Positions 36,366-48,320 of a stretch of DNA of 64,000 bases are shown here, one piece after another. The first letter of the stretch is position 1; each line of letters begins with the position of its first letter. The translations under genes were made by a program, and so were the position numbers. The notes beneath the pieces were generated by a model. That model was not told the origin of the DNA, did not search any database, and saw nothing but the letters and a program-made list of their open reading frames with translations. The stretch is from Onchocerca volvulus (lineage: Eukaryota > Nematoda > Chromadorea > Rhabditida > Onchocercidae): contig HG738147.1 of the NCBI GenBank assembly GCA_000499405.2, positions 45,037 through 109,036 on the forward strand, read 5' to 3'.

Positions 36366-36833
36366 TGTCGGAACAACCGAACAAAATTTCATTCACATGA
36401 TTTGTAATTCTTGTAGATGTGTTGAGTCATTTCTTTATTCTTAAATAGCTTTGTAACCCTTGACTATTTCAATATCTAGTGCACACTCACGCGTAAACAA
36501 AAGCGTATAATCACATTTCTTCGTCCTTAATAGATTTGTAACTCTTAATTAAGCCGATTGTTCTTAATAGCTTTGTAACCCTTAACTACACGCGTTAACA
36601 AAAGCGCCCTCTTCTATCATTTTATACGAGGAATGTCAACGGGAGCGGTTTAATGCTCCGATTCGGTTTTAATTTTCTTTATATAGTTTTACTCTTTTTT
36701 AACATTAAAAATTTATCATTAAATTTAATTGATATTATCGATTTGTAATTGTTGTGCATCGTGTCGCGTTGTCAAATTTATTTAATTACCCAACTATGAG
36801 ATTTGCTTGTGCTACAAACCAATTTCTCCGACA
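36366..36833 (+). repeat. Solo BEL/Pao LTR
   Basis: A 468-bp sequence running from TGTCGGAACAACCGAAC to AATTTCTCCGACA, with inverted ends TGTCGGA/TCCGACA. It carries all the modules that appear, reversed, in the repeats at 1-1210 and 19805-20250, such as AAAGCGCCCTCTTCTATCAT, GGGAGCGGTTTAATGCTCCG and AATTTATCATTAAATTTAAT. Flanking bases GTAAC and TTAGC do not match, so no target duplication is visible. Confidence 0.75.
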
Positions 36834-37019
36834 TTAGCAAGTATAAACATGCTTTTTTTTTTTGATAAAATTTCTTTCTCTCCCTCTCTCTTTCCTACCC
36901 TTCTATTTTATCACAATTCCATTTTGCCTCGTTTCTGTTAATAAGAAATGCAGAGCAATGAACCATTACTCATACCGATAAATGATTCGAGCGATTGAAG
37001 GTAATCACATTCTGAAATA

Positions 37020-37325
37020 TCGTCCACTGTTCCACCAATACATCTTAGATATGTACACAAAAATAGAAATAGAATGTCTAATATTCATCCTTTGAATGAG
37101 ATTATGCGTCGTTCTGAATACATTCATTTGCGAGATACAACTGTAAATGACGGTAATATAACGAACAAACTAACGATTTGGTCGTCTTCATATACAGGCA
37201 GTCCACGTCATATGCATGAATATGCTCAAGACGAAATTGCTATGTTCATCGCTACGGACATTTAGACCTGTTTGTTATATTCTCATGCAATCCGGCTGAA
37301 GACAATACACAAAAGCTCTTCTGTT
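37020..37325 (+). pseudogene. Helitron_like_N domain fragment
   Basis: It encodes FHQYILDMYTKIEIE, a frameshift, then RRSEYIHLRDTTVNDGN, YTGSPRHMHEYAQDE and HLDLFVIFSCNP. This is the strongly conserved N-terminal block just before the Rep nuclease in Helitron proteins. The same block lies on the minus strand at 47954-48193. Stops follow at once after the last motif and the helicase is absent. Confidence 0.75.
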
Positions 37326-37401
37326 GTAAATCGTTATAGTAAGAGTTGCTGCATATCGCCCCAAGCTGGATCTTTTTCATTTAAAAAGACTGAGTCACGG
37401 T

Positions 37402-37404
<3 letters not shown>

Positions 37405-37461
<57 letters not shown>
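37405..37461. repeat. (TA)n microsatellite
   Basis: A near-perfect TA dinucleotide run inside the Helitron remnant, broken once by CA. Confidence 0.95.
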
Positions 37462-37749
37462 AATGCACGTATTAGAATCCAAAAATGTACCAAAATTTTA
37501 AAGCAATCGATAGAAACTTCGAGATTTCAGAAACTTTCAGATTTGAGATTTTGAATAAACGAACATTTATATTTTTATTCATATAGACTAGCTGTACCTG
37601 AGCATGCATTGTCACAGCAACGCATGGTCGGGTACAGTCAGTAATTAATAATACAAAACTCTCACTTCTTTCAAAATTTATTTCAGGTAGAAGTATATGG
37701 TAAGCAATAAGTAATAATATCGTCTGATTCAGGGATAGAAAAAAACAAA

Positions 37750-39245
37750 CATGCAACAGTTATTCATTATTATTTCGAAACAGGGAGATTGCTGAACGAA
37801 GTATCATTATCATCTTACATTAAAAATCGTCAATTTTTCTTTTAATTTTTCTCATATTTTTTCCATGTTGTATGGTGATTCGTAATTTCGCTTTTAATGA
37901 CAGGATTTGGTTTATCATTAATATTTGTACCATCAAATGATATTCGATCATTATCTGGCTGCAGCGCATTTGCTTGCTTTGCTTCTGAAGCATCCAATTA
38001 ACTTCACTAATATTTGACATCAAAATATAATATCATTGTGATATTGATGTGGAGATAATATTTTTGTGATACTGATGTAAAAATATAACGTCATTATGAT
38101 GCTGACATGAAAATATACTATTCTGTATTTTAAATGAAATATATATATATAATGAAACTGAATATTTATACTATATCTCACGACATTTATATCTCTTTTC
38201 ACTTTTATTTTCACTTCGGAATATTTATTTCAGTTTACTGCATTAACTAAAGAAATCTATGACTTATCTAAAAAAATAAGAAGTAAATTGAAACTGACTG
38301 TATTTTATTTCATAAATATCCAAAGACTAATTTTGAACATTTCTTTCATAATGTCTAATAATTTACTTCCACTAATTCATGACATTTGAGGGATTTCGCA
38401 CCTATTGGGAAATGTCCAATATGATTGTCAATTTACTGTCGTGTATATTGACGGTTGCAATGTTGCTAAAAACGAGGAAAATGCGAAAAGTGCAAGGTAG
38501 CAATGCTGTGATTCGAAAAAAGTGAAGGCAAATGATTAGAAAGTTAAAAAAAAAAAAAAAAAATTGGAACTCTAAAAAATTTGTTGACTGTTAGAAAAAA
38601 ATTGAAAACATCCATAACATCTGTGTAAACTTATTTTGGAATTATTAGATCTTGTTTTTGAAAGTTCTAAATTCGCTTTGTAAAATTTTAGAATATATAT
38701 TGCAATATGCATGTTTGCAGGCTGTGCAGCACTTAATTTATCGTATCAGCAATATTTGATACTGTTCAGGTTAGAATAAATGCTTGTGAACAAAAAATTC
38801 AATCCGATATGAGTTTGCAAACAACGACTATCTTATTATCTATTTTTATTATTAATCATTAAACAAGAAAAATTTCAAGACAAGAAAATTTTCATTGCAA
38901 GTTTATTGATTTAAATGTTGACGCAGTGAAGAAGAAATGGATGAATTTATTGCATTCTAATCAGCTCTCAATGGTTTCACGTTCTGGTACCACCAATAAA
39001 TTCCACGTTGAAATTATTTTTAATATCACTTGATCGTTTCAATTCATTAAAGCACTGGCATTTCACAATTAGTTATGCGTATCGATCAGCGGTATATAGC
39101 ATTCATTCATCTTTGCGATGGCACGCAGTCTCATCTGACGACAAATTTTTGTAATTTTCAAACTAAATATTTCACAGAGCAGCCAACAATATTATTTCGG
39201 AGTTTTGTTTTTCCAATGATTATCAGTTCGTAGTGAAACCGACTA
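37750..39245 (+). pseudogene. Receptor pseudogene A2 (copy of A1 exons 3-6)
   Basis: The sequence follows A1 from the middle of intron 2 to the end of exon 6. Exon 3 equivalent is 37864-37988: its acceptor AG is gone, it has a stop (TTCGTAA-type) in frame, and the donor after GCTTCTGA has no GT. Exon 4 equivalent, about 38390-38535, keeps RTYW but has a 6-base deletion and a TGA where A1 has Lys-Glu. Exon 5 equivalent, 38721-38813, has the donor GTAAGT changed to ATGAGT. Exon 6 equivalent, about 39047-39245, has frameshifts. Exons 1 and 2 are absent. It sits upstream of B2 just as A1 sits upstream of B1. Confidence 0.85.
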
Positions 39246-41561
39246 ATCCATTCTAACCTAAATTATTTCATACATCATTATCTTATCAAATTTTTTGATT
39301 GGAATATTTTTTCTATGATATCATAAAAAATGAAACTTCCTTGTTTGTTCCTGATTAGATATATACTGAATCGAAATCAGGACTCTGACTTTTAAAATAA
39401 TCCGGATGTTCTATAAATGTTAGCAAAGTACAATGACAATAGTGAGGCTTGCTCTAAAAAATATCATTAAATTAGTTAGCTAAGTGATGTTCAATAAAAG
39501 ATTTTGAAACATGTCATGTAAAATATTTTCCAAGAGAATGATGAAATATTTTTAAAAAATTTTTCTGATTGGAGTTATTAATTGTTCGAATCATCCGTTA
39601 GGTTTTTTTTTTTTAGTTACAGCTTTTATCGATGATTTATTATAACATACAGTATAGACTTGCTATGCATTCCTAACTAAGCTATGATTAATCTAATTAC
39701 TTGACATTATCGAAAAAATCTATTCCAAGAATTATCCTTAATGGTGGTTGAAAATATAGTAAAACAGTTGATTGTATTTGAAATCAAAAAAATAAATAAG
39801 TACTGAAATGAGAAAAAAAACCTCGAAGGATGTATAATTTTTAAGAAATCTCAAAAAAATTGTGAAACGCACGCAACACATGCAATCCAGTTTCATGATT
39901 TGTTGATATTTGCGTGTAGAATATGGTAATATTTGCTTCTTTAAAATTATGTAGTATTATTTTTATTTCATATGATATTTCAAATGATTTTTTTTTTCTT
40001 GTTCAAGTTTTATAAATGTACTTCAATGATGATAAACTTATGCTTTCTTTCATAATTTTTAATAATTTTGCATCTGTCTCAAACAGTAAATTTTATCTAA
40101 TCTAAACAACATTTTAAGAATAACGAACACTTAGAATATACTTTATTATTCATGCACTGTGGAAGAACAAAATCATTATTACATGTCCAATAACAATTAC
40201 TTACAAAACATCACCTCATTATTTTTTATAAATAACTTAAATCATTGTTGCTTTGAAACATTTCATCTGATAAGAATAATATAGAAAGTAAGAATAATAT
40301 TCAGTTATAATGAGTTAAAAATATCTTAAATTAGTTTAAAGAAACAAAAAGGTTTTTAAACTGAGCAAAATCTTACTTGAAGCAGCTGACAAAAATTAGC
40401 TCTTGTATTTTCAATTATGCTAAAATGAAATAAATGAAAATTTTAAGTCTTTTTAAAAATAAGATTTGATCAAAATTGTCTCTTGCTTTTTTAGACTTCC
40501 CTAAATGAACCTGAATAATATTATATGTTGCAAGATCCTGTGTGATCTATTTGAAACAAATGCAAAATGTTATTTTCGGTCAGAAGAACTAAGATGCGAT
40601 TCAAAATTGATGAATTTAATCATCAAATAAAACAATTCAATTTTTCTTTATTTTTGTCAATAAAATCATAAAAAGTGGAATTTTTGTTTATTGAAAAAGA
40701 ATGTTCGTTGAAATATTTCATTTTTAATAGAGTTCAGAATAATTTACATTCTTGTTAAATAACAGTTTCATTTATCTAAACAACTAAACATAGATAATTT
40801 CTTCAAACTAATGTCAAGAAGAATGAAATAGGACTGTGCATAATTTAAATTTTAAATGGAATTTAGAACAATAAAAATATTTAATTTATGAATCCTTTTT
40901 ATTTAAAAAATTGTTATATCTAAATTTTGAATTTATATTGAAATTCCGTCAAACATATCCATGGAGTTTAATGATTCTAAAATCAGTCTTTTTCCACATC
41001 AACTGTCGAAAAATCCGGAATAATTATTTTTGGAATATAGATTTGACGAAATGATCAAAGATCTTTGTGTTATAGAAATATTGCGGTGTAATCAAACTTT
41101 TCACCTGCAAGCTAGTAATTAGAGCTATTCAAATCTTACAAAAGTGCAAGATAGATTTCATGGGACGTCCTGGATGAAATAAGAGTCTATGTAAAAATTA
41201 TACTTCAAAAAGTTTTACTTTGATTATTTATAATAAATTTTACAAAGTAAAACCAGAAAAACTTACTCATCTGTTTCACATTCCTTAAGAAGTGTTGATA
41301 ATGCATATAATTTAAAGTTCGATTCTAGAATTTGAAAGTAAAATTTGATATTTATTTTGAAGGATCAGGAAAAAGTGCTGTGATATCAATACTTTTATTA
41401 GATGCTGCTTTTAAAGTTAAGATTGGCAAATGTTTGAGACGAATCTCAAATATTTAGATTTTACGAATGATCTTATCAATGTGCGATTGATATAATTGTA
41501 GTCACGTATGTAATCTTCCAGATAGAGCGTATTTCACTGTAATATCTTCAGGATTGATAAA
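39246..41561. other. Spacer between A2 and B2, no gene seen
   Basis: It aligns in blocks with 14508-20822 but lacks the Helitron found there. The empty insertion point is 41470/41471. No reading frame of interest is present. Confidence 0.55.
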
Positions 41562-44500
41562 ATGAATATGTCAATGTATGAAGATATTGATTCTATTACT
41601 AAAATACCTTCTTTTATTCGTACTTATATTTATGCAATAACTGGTTTATTATTATCAGGGATAAACACACCGTTGTTTATAACAATAATCACGGATAGAA
41701 ATTTCCGGTAAGTTTCTAAATAATATTTCTCTTGAAATTAAAAATTTAACAAAAGATATCAAATTTTATATTACATATATGAATTAGTACAGATTTAATT
41801 GTGACAATTTTTAAAATATAGTAGGATATTTTGCTATAAATTTGGTGAGTATTTTTCATGTCATCAGTGCATCAAAAGAAGATGTCAACATGACAGAGTT
41901 TCGATTAGGAAATATAAATCACTAATTTATATCTAAGAAGGGAAAAAAGAGATGGAAAAAAAGAAAAAAAAATTGGTAATTTCAATCACTGTATTCTTTA
42001 ATGAAATACCAGAAAATATGAAATGAATTAATTTTTTAAAATTTATATGTATTAATATTGTATGCTAATTTCAGTACTTACTATCGCATTCTTTCATTCG
42101 TTTTCGTTAATGGCGGTATCACTGGTTTGCTAATGATAAGCTATGCGATTCTCATTTTCACCAAACCGAATTTGCAATTTGCGACGATTTCGAATAAAAA
42201 ATGCATATTTCAGGTATATTACATTATTAATTCATACTTATTACTTAACATTAATGATTCAAAATGTTATAAATATATTACATTATTAATTCATGATTCT
42301 TACTTAACAGCACTGATTCAAAATGTTATAAATATTTTAAAAAGCCAGAGTTTTTTCAATAATTCAACAAATGTAATTTTAGAAAATTTATAATACAGAG
42401 GCCGAATTCATACGTCATCAATTACTATTAATATAAGTAATAAAATAACTCACTGCGGCAATAAGAATTTGAAAATCGATAAAAATTATATTAGAAAAGT
42501 AAAAAAGGAATAAATTATTTTAATATGGTAATGTAGCAATCGTTTAACAAGAAAAAATTATTTTGTCCCAGTTTTTACTATGAAAATTTTAAGTTCTTAA
42601 CCAATTAAAGAAGAAATGCTCTAAACAGAGGAATTAATGAATCGATAAGAAATTAGTAATTTTTTCCTACGAAATTATTTATTGTAATTTTGAAGTATGA
42701 AGAAAAGCTGTATTGTTACATTATTTCAATTTTTGCATTGATTATTGACTAAATCATTTATTACATATATCATATATTTATAAAATTAATAGAATTGAAC
42801 TAAATTTTCGGGTCCCTTTGTGTTCATATTTTCAGTTCCCGAATTATTTTACTTCTGAGAAAATAATTTTTTCTCTGAATTTGCTGAAAATATTAATTAT
42901 TAATGAAATCATCAGCTATTTGATACTTTATTATCAACATCGAAATGAGTTTGCTGAAAAATTGCGGAAGAAAATTTAAAAAAAAAAAATGATTTAACTT
43001 CGTTGTTTTTCTTTAGCTATTTTATTTATAATGAAGCAAATATTAAGGCTCTAAATTTCCTAATTAGTAAAATTTTAAAAAATTATCTGGTATTAAGTTC
43101 AAAAATTTGGATTATTCCTCACTTATTTGTTCATTTCAATACAATTTGAAACGGAACTGAAATTTATGTCGAATTTTTTTCTTCTTTTTATTCAAATCTT
43201 CATAAAACCAATTGATTATTTAAAAAAATCTATGCAGAACACTTTTTACAATATAAAAGTAAATGTATGGAATTTTATTTCAGCACTGTTTTTATATAAG
43301 TTCAATATTAGTCATGAAAAGCCAACGGTTTTCACATTATGATAGAAATTTTGTGCAATAGTTAACTTAAAGAGAAAAGTGTGTATAATAGTCACACTAA
43401 AATTATGGAGAATTAATACGAAAACCTAAATTTTTTAATGTACCAATAAGTAACTGAGTTAATTCAAATCAAGAATAAACAGTATTTTCGCGATTGACTT
43501 TATAAAATATCCTTTTTATCTTATTGAAATGTATAATAACAGAATGTGTAGAAGATAATTGATATAATAAGTATAAAGTATATGCTGAAATAAAATTTCA
43601 AATTTCTTAATCAAAAAATACTCCTATTAGCTAAAATCATGTAACAAAAAATTTTAATTATGTGTTTGATTTTTTTTTTATTCGTGCTATCAATGTATTT
43701 GATTATCTTTTTACCGGTGTTATGAATATAAAAAACTCGAATTTTTCATCAGAAATTGTATTTGCTTACACACATATATAAGCAAAAAATATTGACAAAT
43801 AATTTATTCACTTTTATCTGAAAATTTCATTTGTTACTGACAAAAAATTATAACTTTCTTATATTGCAGTTATTTGCTTAAATTGTATAAGTTATTTTAA
43901 CCTTTCATTACATTATATAAAATTATACATTTTAAATTAGCACTCGTGCTTTGTTTTTCCTGACTTACTGTGAAGTATGCGTGCAATGCAACTCTAATTA
44001 ATATAGTACGAAAAGTAAATCGCAACTTTTTTTTAATTACTCAATTCTTACCATAGTAAAAATGTCAGAATTTCGCTTCAACAGACTGACTTTTTACTGA
44101 AAGAATGTTTTTAATGCTTTATTCACTATTTCTTTAAATGATGAATGAAATTAAGCTTTTATTGTTCATTGATTTTATTGATTTATTTAATGATGCCAAC
44201 AATTAAGTTTCTATGGCTTTTTGATCAAAATGAAAATGAAATTGAATGGATTTTTCATAAGTGATTTCAAAAATCTTTCTTGATATTAGCAAATCATGAA
44301 GGATTTTTAATAAATTTAACAAATATTCTACTTAATCAACACATTAAAATTTTGTTTTTATTAGTTATATGAATGATAAAAAAAGAAAAAATTCAAAAAT
44401 TTTCGAAGTTTTTATTAAATAACTTTCTCCTCAATAGATCTGGTGAAAAATTTTTGATTAATTCTAGGTTTATTATTAATTTCCTTATATTTCATTTACA

Positions 44501-46658
44501 GATTAGCACAGGTCTTTTACAAATGAAGGTATTAAATGCATTTGGTTTATTGGCGCACAGCATTGATCGATTACTCGTCGTATGTTACCCGATTTACTAT
44601 TTTCGAAATATTCGTAAATTAAACGCAATACTATTAACTGGCTGGCATATTCTATCATTCGCTACCGCATTTTTAAGCATTATTCTCACTCTATTAAGAC
44701 CAACTAGAATGATAAAAAGGAATTGTCCGTAAGTCTTTGTCATAAAATGCTTGAAATTATTAGTACATAAATTCGAAAGTTTTTGGAATTTCATGATTCA
44801 AATTCTTATAAAGAATTGAGATATAATACTCTAAGGTTCATTACAATATTGGTACCAAATATGAATTTGATAGATATTTCATCTCAAGCAAACAGTGTGT
44901 CATTTTTGTTAACATTAAAAAGTTAGAATTTTTATAAATTTAATTACAATAATTTCGATCACATGTAACTGTCACAATTGTGTATTAATTTGCCATTATT
45001 AATATCAAAGCAGTATTATTTCACTATTATTCATATCAAGACAATGATTATCCAATTGATATTATCATAGCAAAAGCAAAGCAATAATCAGCAATCATTG
45101 TCTTTATTACTAATTATAATCAATTTACGCAATTAAATTAAAATTCATTTCCAGTCAGCAAAGCACACTTCATCCAACAGCATTGATTATAGCGCAATTT
45201 TTGACTTCGGCAAGCGCGTCCATGAGTATTATGGTAATGTCATGTGTGGTTTACTGTCTTAAACGGTTAGCTGAATAATTTTCGAGATTTCAGGAATTAT
45301 TTTTTTTATGATGAAAGTAACAAATAATTAATATTAATTTCCTTAATGTTTTTAATCAAGAAATTATCTTAGTGGAAGAAGAAAATGATAATAATTATTG
45401 GAAAATGATGATAGTACCATCTTATTTATTCTTAGATGTTAAGATCACATTATATCCTCTCGTAAATTTTGAGCTCCAAAAACGCAGTTGAAAATGTTTT
45501 AACTGTGTAGAAAATAACAGAAGTGATAAAGTGATATAAAATACATTATAAGATCTTTTTTCTGTCTTTTCATTCCCTTATCGCTAATGTCTACCTTTCA
45601 AAAAAAAGAAAAAAAAAAAGTAAAACCGTCTAGTAGAAAATTCTGTGAAAGATTTATTTCTCGTCGTAAGCGATACTGATAATAGCATGATTCTGCTTTT
45701 TAATATCAGGGGCGATTTTTATATTGCTTGTATTCATTTTTGATTAATTTATTAGAAAGGATAATAGCTGGAAACTTTTCAGCACATGCAGTTTAGCAAT
45801 TTATGAGTTTCACATAAGTCTTTCAGACGTTATAATGAAATTGTAAAAAATGCAACAAATGCAAAGCGAGATTTGCAAAATTTTCTAAAGAAACAAAAGC
45901 AATTCACATTGACAGCACTCATTTCCTGCATTATTACATTGTGTAAGGTTTTTTTCATTGCAGAATTTCAATTTTCCAAAAGCTTTTATTATTTTAAAAA
46001 AAAATTTTTAATTTCAACAAATTTAATTTTACTAATTTGATAAGCAGAACATTGTGCGATTATGATATGGCGGAATTTAATAGCGCTTTAATTCTGTTAC
46101 GATTAATCTACTTGCTAATTTAATCAATTCCAGTTCTATAAAAGTATTGAAATTATTGAACCCAATAATTAAAAACTGTTATATTTCGAAAGGTAAATTG
46201 AACTGAGGTTGTCAAATAGAAAGGCATGCAATATAATATGACAGAATCATCTTTCTGATAGTGGCAGCATTATTTGATGTTTCAATTTAGTAAAACGAAA
46301 AACGAAAAAAAAAAACATTAATATTACACGTTGTTCATTAATAATAATTTGAACTAAATTAAAATTTAAAAATGAATTATTCATTGCTTATTTATTTCAA
46401 ATAAATTGCAAAATTACAGTCTTACATGCGATACCATCTCTGCTTCAAATATTTTGTGTCGTAATGCAAAGTCGAAGATGCGTTACCATCGGTTTATTTA
46501 CTAATTTATTATGCTATTTAAATTCCTTGAATATGTCGTTGTTGTTCTTTTACCGTGAAGATGATGTCCGTGAAAAGATATTCAATTTCTTATATTATCG
46601 TTTACTGAATCGTACATCTGGCCAAGTAAATTCTATCAACCTTAATAATTTAAAATAA
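41562..46658 (+). CDS. Srsx-like seven-transmembrane chemoreceptor, gene B2 (intact, six exons)
   Basis: Exons 41562-41707, 42075-42213, 44502-44728, 45155-45265, 45827-45942 and 46420-46658 join in phase into 325 residues without stops. TM1 is near residues 20-44, TM2 52-78, Cys92 before TM3, and TM3 96-115 ending in HSIDRLLVVCYPIYYF. TM4 is followed by a Cys-Pro in the second extracellular loop. TM5 comes from exon 4, TM6 spans the exon 5/6 join, and TM7 ends NSLNMSLLFFYRED before a short basic tail. All introns are GT-AG, and intron 2 is 2.3 kb. The ATG lies 11 bases after a TCTTCAG acceptor, as for trans-splicing. This would be a sensory receptor signalling through G proteins at the membrane. 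The Srsx assignment rests on the TM3 pattern and spacing; the ligand is unknown. Confidence 0.82.
42214..42330. repeat. Intron minisatellite shared with B1
   Basis: About three copies of a unit containing TATTACATTATTAATTCA and CTTACTTAACA, directly after exon 2, in the same place and of the same type as in B1. Confidence 0.7.
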
Positions 46659-47574
46659 ACGTATTTCATTGAATAATTGCCATGTATTCTTTTTTCGGTT
46701 TTGTGAGAATTTTAGATTTAATAGATAGAAATGAAACTTAGAAATATTAAACTCAATAATGCTAAATTTTCTCTATTTTACTTGCAAGTATTAATTTATT
46801 GCATATAATTTACATCAGAAGCATCAGAAACTTCTACTATGGCATAATATATGTCGAAAAAAAATTGGTTCATTTGTTGTATCTGACAGAAGAAAAAAAA
46901 ATTTCTCTTGCATGAAATATGTCAATTTATTTTTTTGTAGTTATTAGTTTCACAAATAAATAGTATTATATCAAATGAAGTTGAAAGCACATTTCATATA
47001 TTTCGAAAAAATGTTGCGAAAAACAAAGATTGTCTTGTCACATGTTGGTGAATTTGATAACATCGTTATTATCTTTATAAGCTAATCCATTTTTAAAATT
47101 ATTGAAGAAGAAGAAAAGAAGATAATTACACATCATTTGACATTATAAGAATAAAAGGAAAAAATCTATTGCAGTTTGAGCTGCAATAGATTTTTTCATC
47201 AATCTGCAATTTAGAACTCAACATTACAATTAGCAATAAAAAAAAATTTCCAATATTTTTGATTCAATAAAATTATAATACAGAATAATTAGAAAACAAA
47301 ACCAATAAAGCTCTTTTAACATTGAATATCATAAAAATGGAGCAAATATTTAAAAAAAGCAAAAAAAAATTTTTCTTCGAAGTTTTCTATATTATAAAAA
47401 ATTTAATGTTAAAAATGATGCATCCAGTGTTAAAATTTAATAGTTTTACTTTAAATAATTGATGGAAATAGTGAGTAATTACCACTAATTAATTACATCA
47501 ATATTATGATACGATTCCTTACCACCAATAAATTCCACGTTGAAATCATTTTTAGTATCACTTGATCGTTCCAG
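46659..47574. other. Downstream region of B2, no gene seen
   Basis: It aligns with the region downstream of B1 and then, from about 47500, with intron 5 of A1. It contains the perfect hairpin at 47159-47196. Confidence 0.5.
47159..47196. repeat. Perfect 16-bp hairpin
   Basis: AAAAAATCTATTGCAG, loop TTTGAG, CTGCAATAGATTTTTT. The stem has no mismatch. The corresponding place after B1 (about 35745) has neither arm complete, so the inverted arm arose after the duplication. Confidence 0.9.
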
Positions 47575-47769
47575 TTATTTGAAATATCGACATTTTGTAT
47601 TCAATTATGCGCATCAATTAGCGGTCTATCGCATGCATTCAGCTTTGGGATGGCACACAGTCTCATTCGACGACGAATTTTTGTAATGCTCAAACTAAAT
47701 AAATATTTCAAAGAGCAACCAACAATATTATCTCAAAATTCTGTTTTCCCAGTGTCTAACAGTTCGTAG
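47575..47769 (+). pseudogene. Orphan last exon of receptor A (A3)
   Basis: After a TTCCAG acceptor, an open exon of 64 codons plus stop encodes the TM7 region and tail: CIQLCASISGLSHAFSFGMA, RRRIFVMLKLNKYFKEQ and NSVFPVSN. It is close to exon 6 of A1 and better preserved than the same exon in A2. About 75 bases of intron 5 precede it; everything upstream is receptor B2 flank. There is no trace of exons 1-5. It marks the far end of the duplicated block and abuts Helitron sequence at about 47930. Confidence 0.8.
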
Positions 47770-47953
47770 TCAAATAGACTATTCCATTCTAATCTAAATT
47801 ATTTCATATAGCATTATCTTATTAAATTATTTGAGTAGAATATTCTTTCTATGATGTCATAAAAGATAAAATTTCCTTGTTGGTTTTTGATTAGATAGAA
47901 GTATCATTCCAAGCTGAATTGCATATAAAAGTAATGAATAGATCTAAATGCCT

Positions 47954-48266
47954 TTAGTGACGAACATAGGCAATTGCTTCTTGAGCGTACTCTTGCACAT
48001 GACATCGATTGCCTGTATATAAAGATGGCAAAATCATGAGGCTTTCAACGTTAATTGTATTACCATCATTTACAACTGCATCGCGCAAATGAATAAATCC
48101 TTCAGAGCGAAGCTTGATCTGATTTAAACGTATGAATATCAAACGTTCTGTTTCGATTTTTACATACATATGCACGATATATCGGTAAAACAACTAAGGA
48201 CATTTCAAAATATGATTGTCTTCATTCTCTTGAATCATTAATCGATTTGAATAATAGTTCATTGTG

Positions 48267-48320
<54 letters not shown>

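Larger units (their letters stand above)
36219..37641 (+). mobile_element. Helitron remnant, plus strand, containing a solo BEL/Pao LTR
   Basis: The left edge A|TCTACATTAGTAAAAATGTA is a Helitron 5' end. The right side has an inverted copy of it (ATTTTTATTCATATAGA at about 37573), followed by the palindromic block CTAGCTGTACC...GGTACAG and CAGTCAG|T at 37641, a decayed CTAG end. Inside is a solo LTR and then a Helitron N-terminal domain relic at 37020-37320. The helicase half is deleted. It lies immediately before the A2 pseudogene, whose first two exons are missing. Confidence 0.6.

Noticed and set aside
36037..36444. 135-residue plus-strand frame
   Set aside because: It starts in low-complexity intergenic DNA and runs into the Helitron 5' end and the solo LTR.
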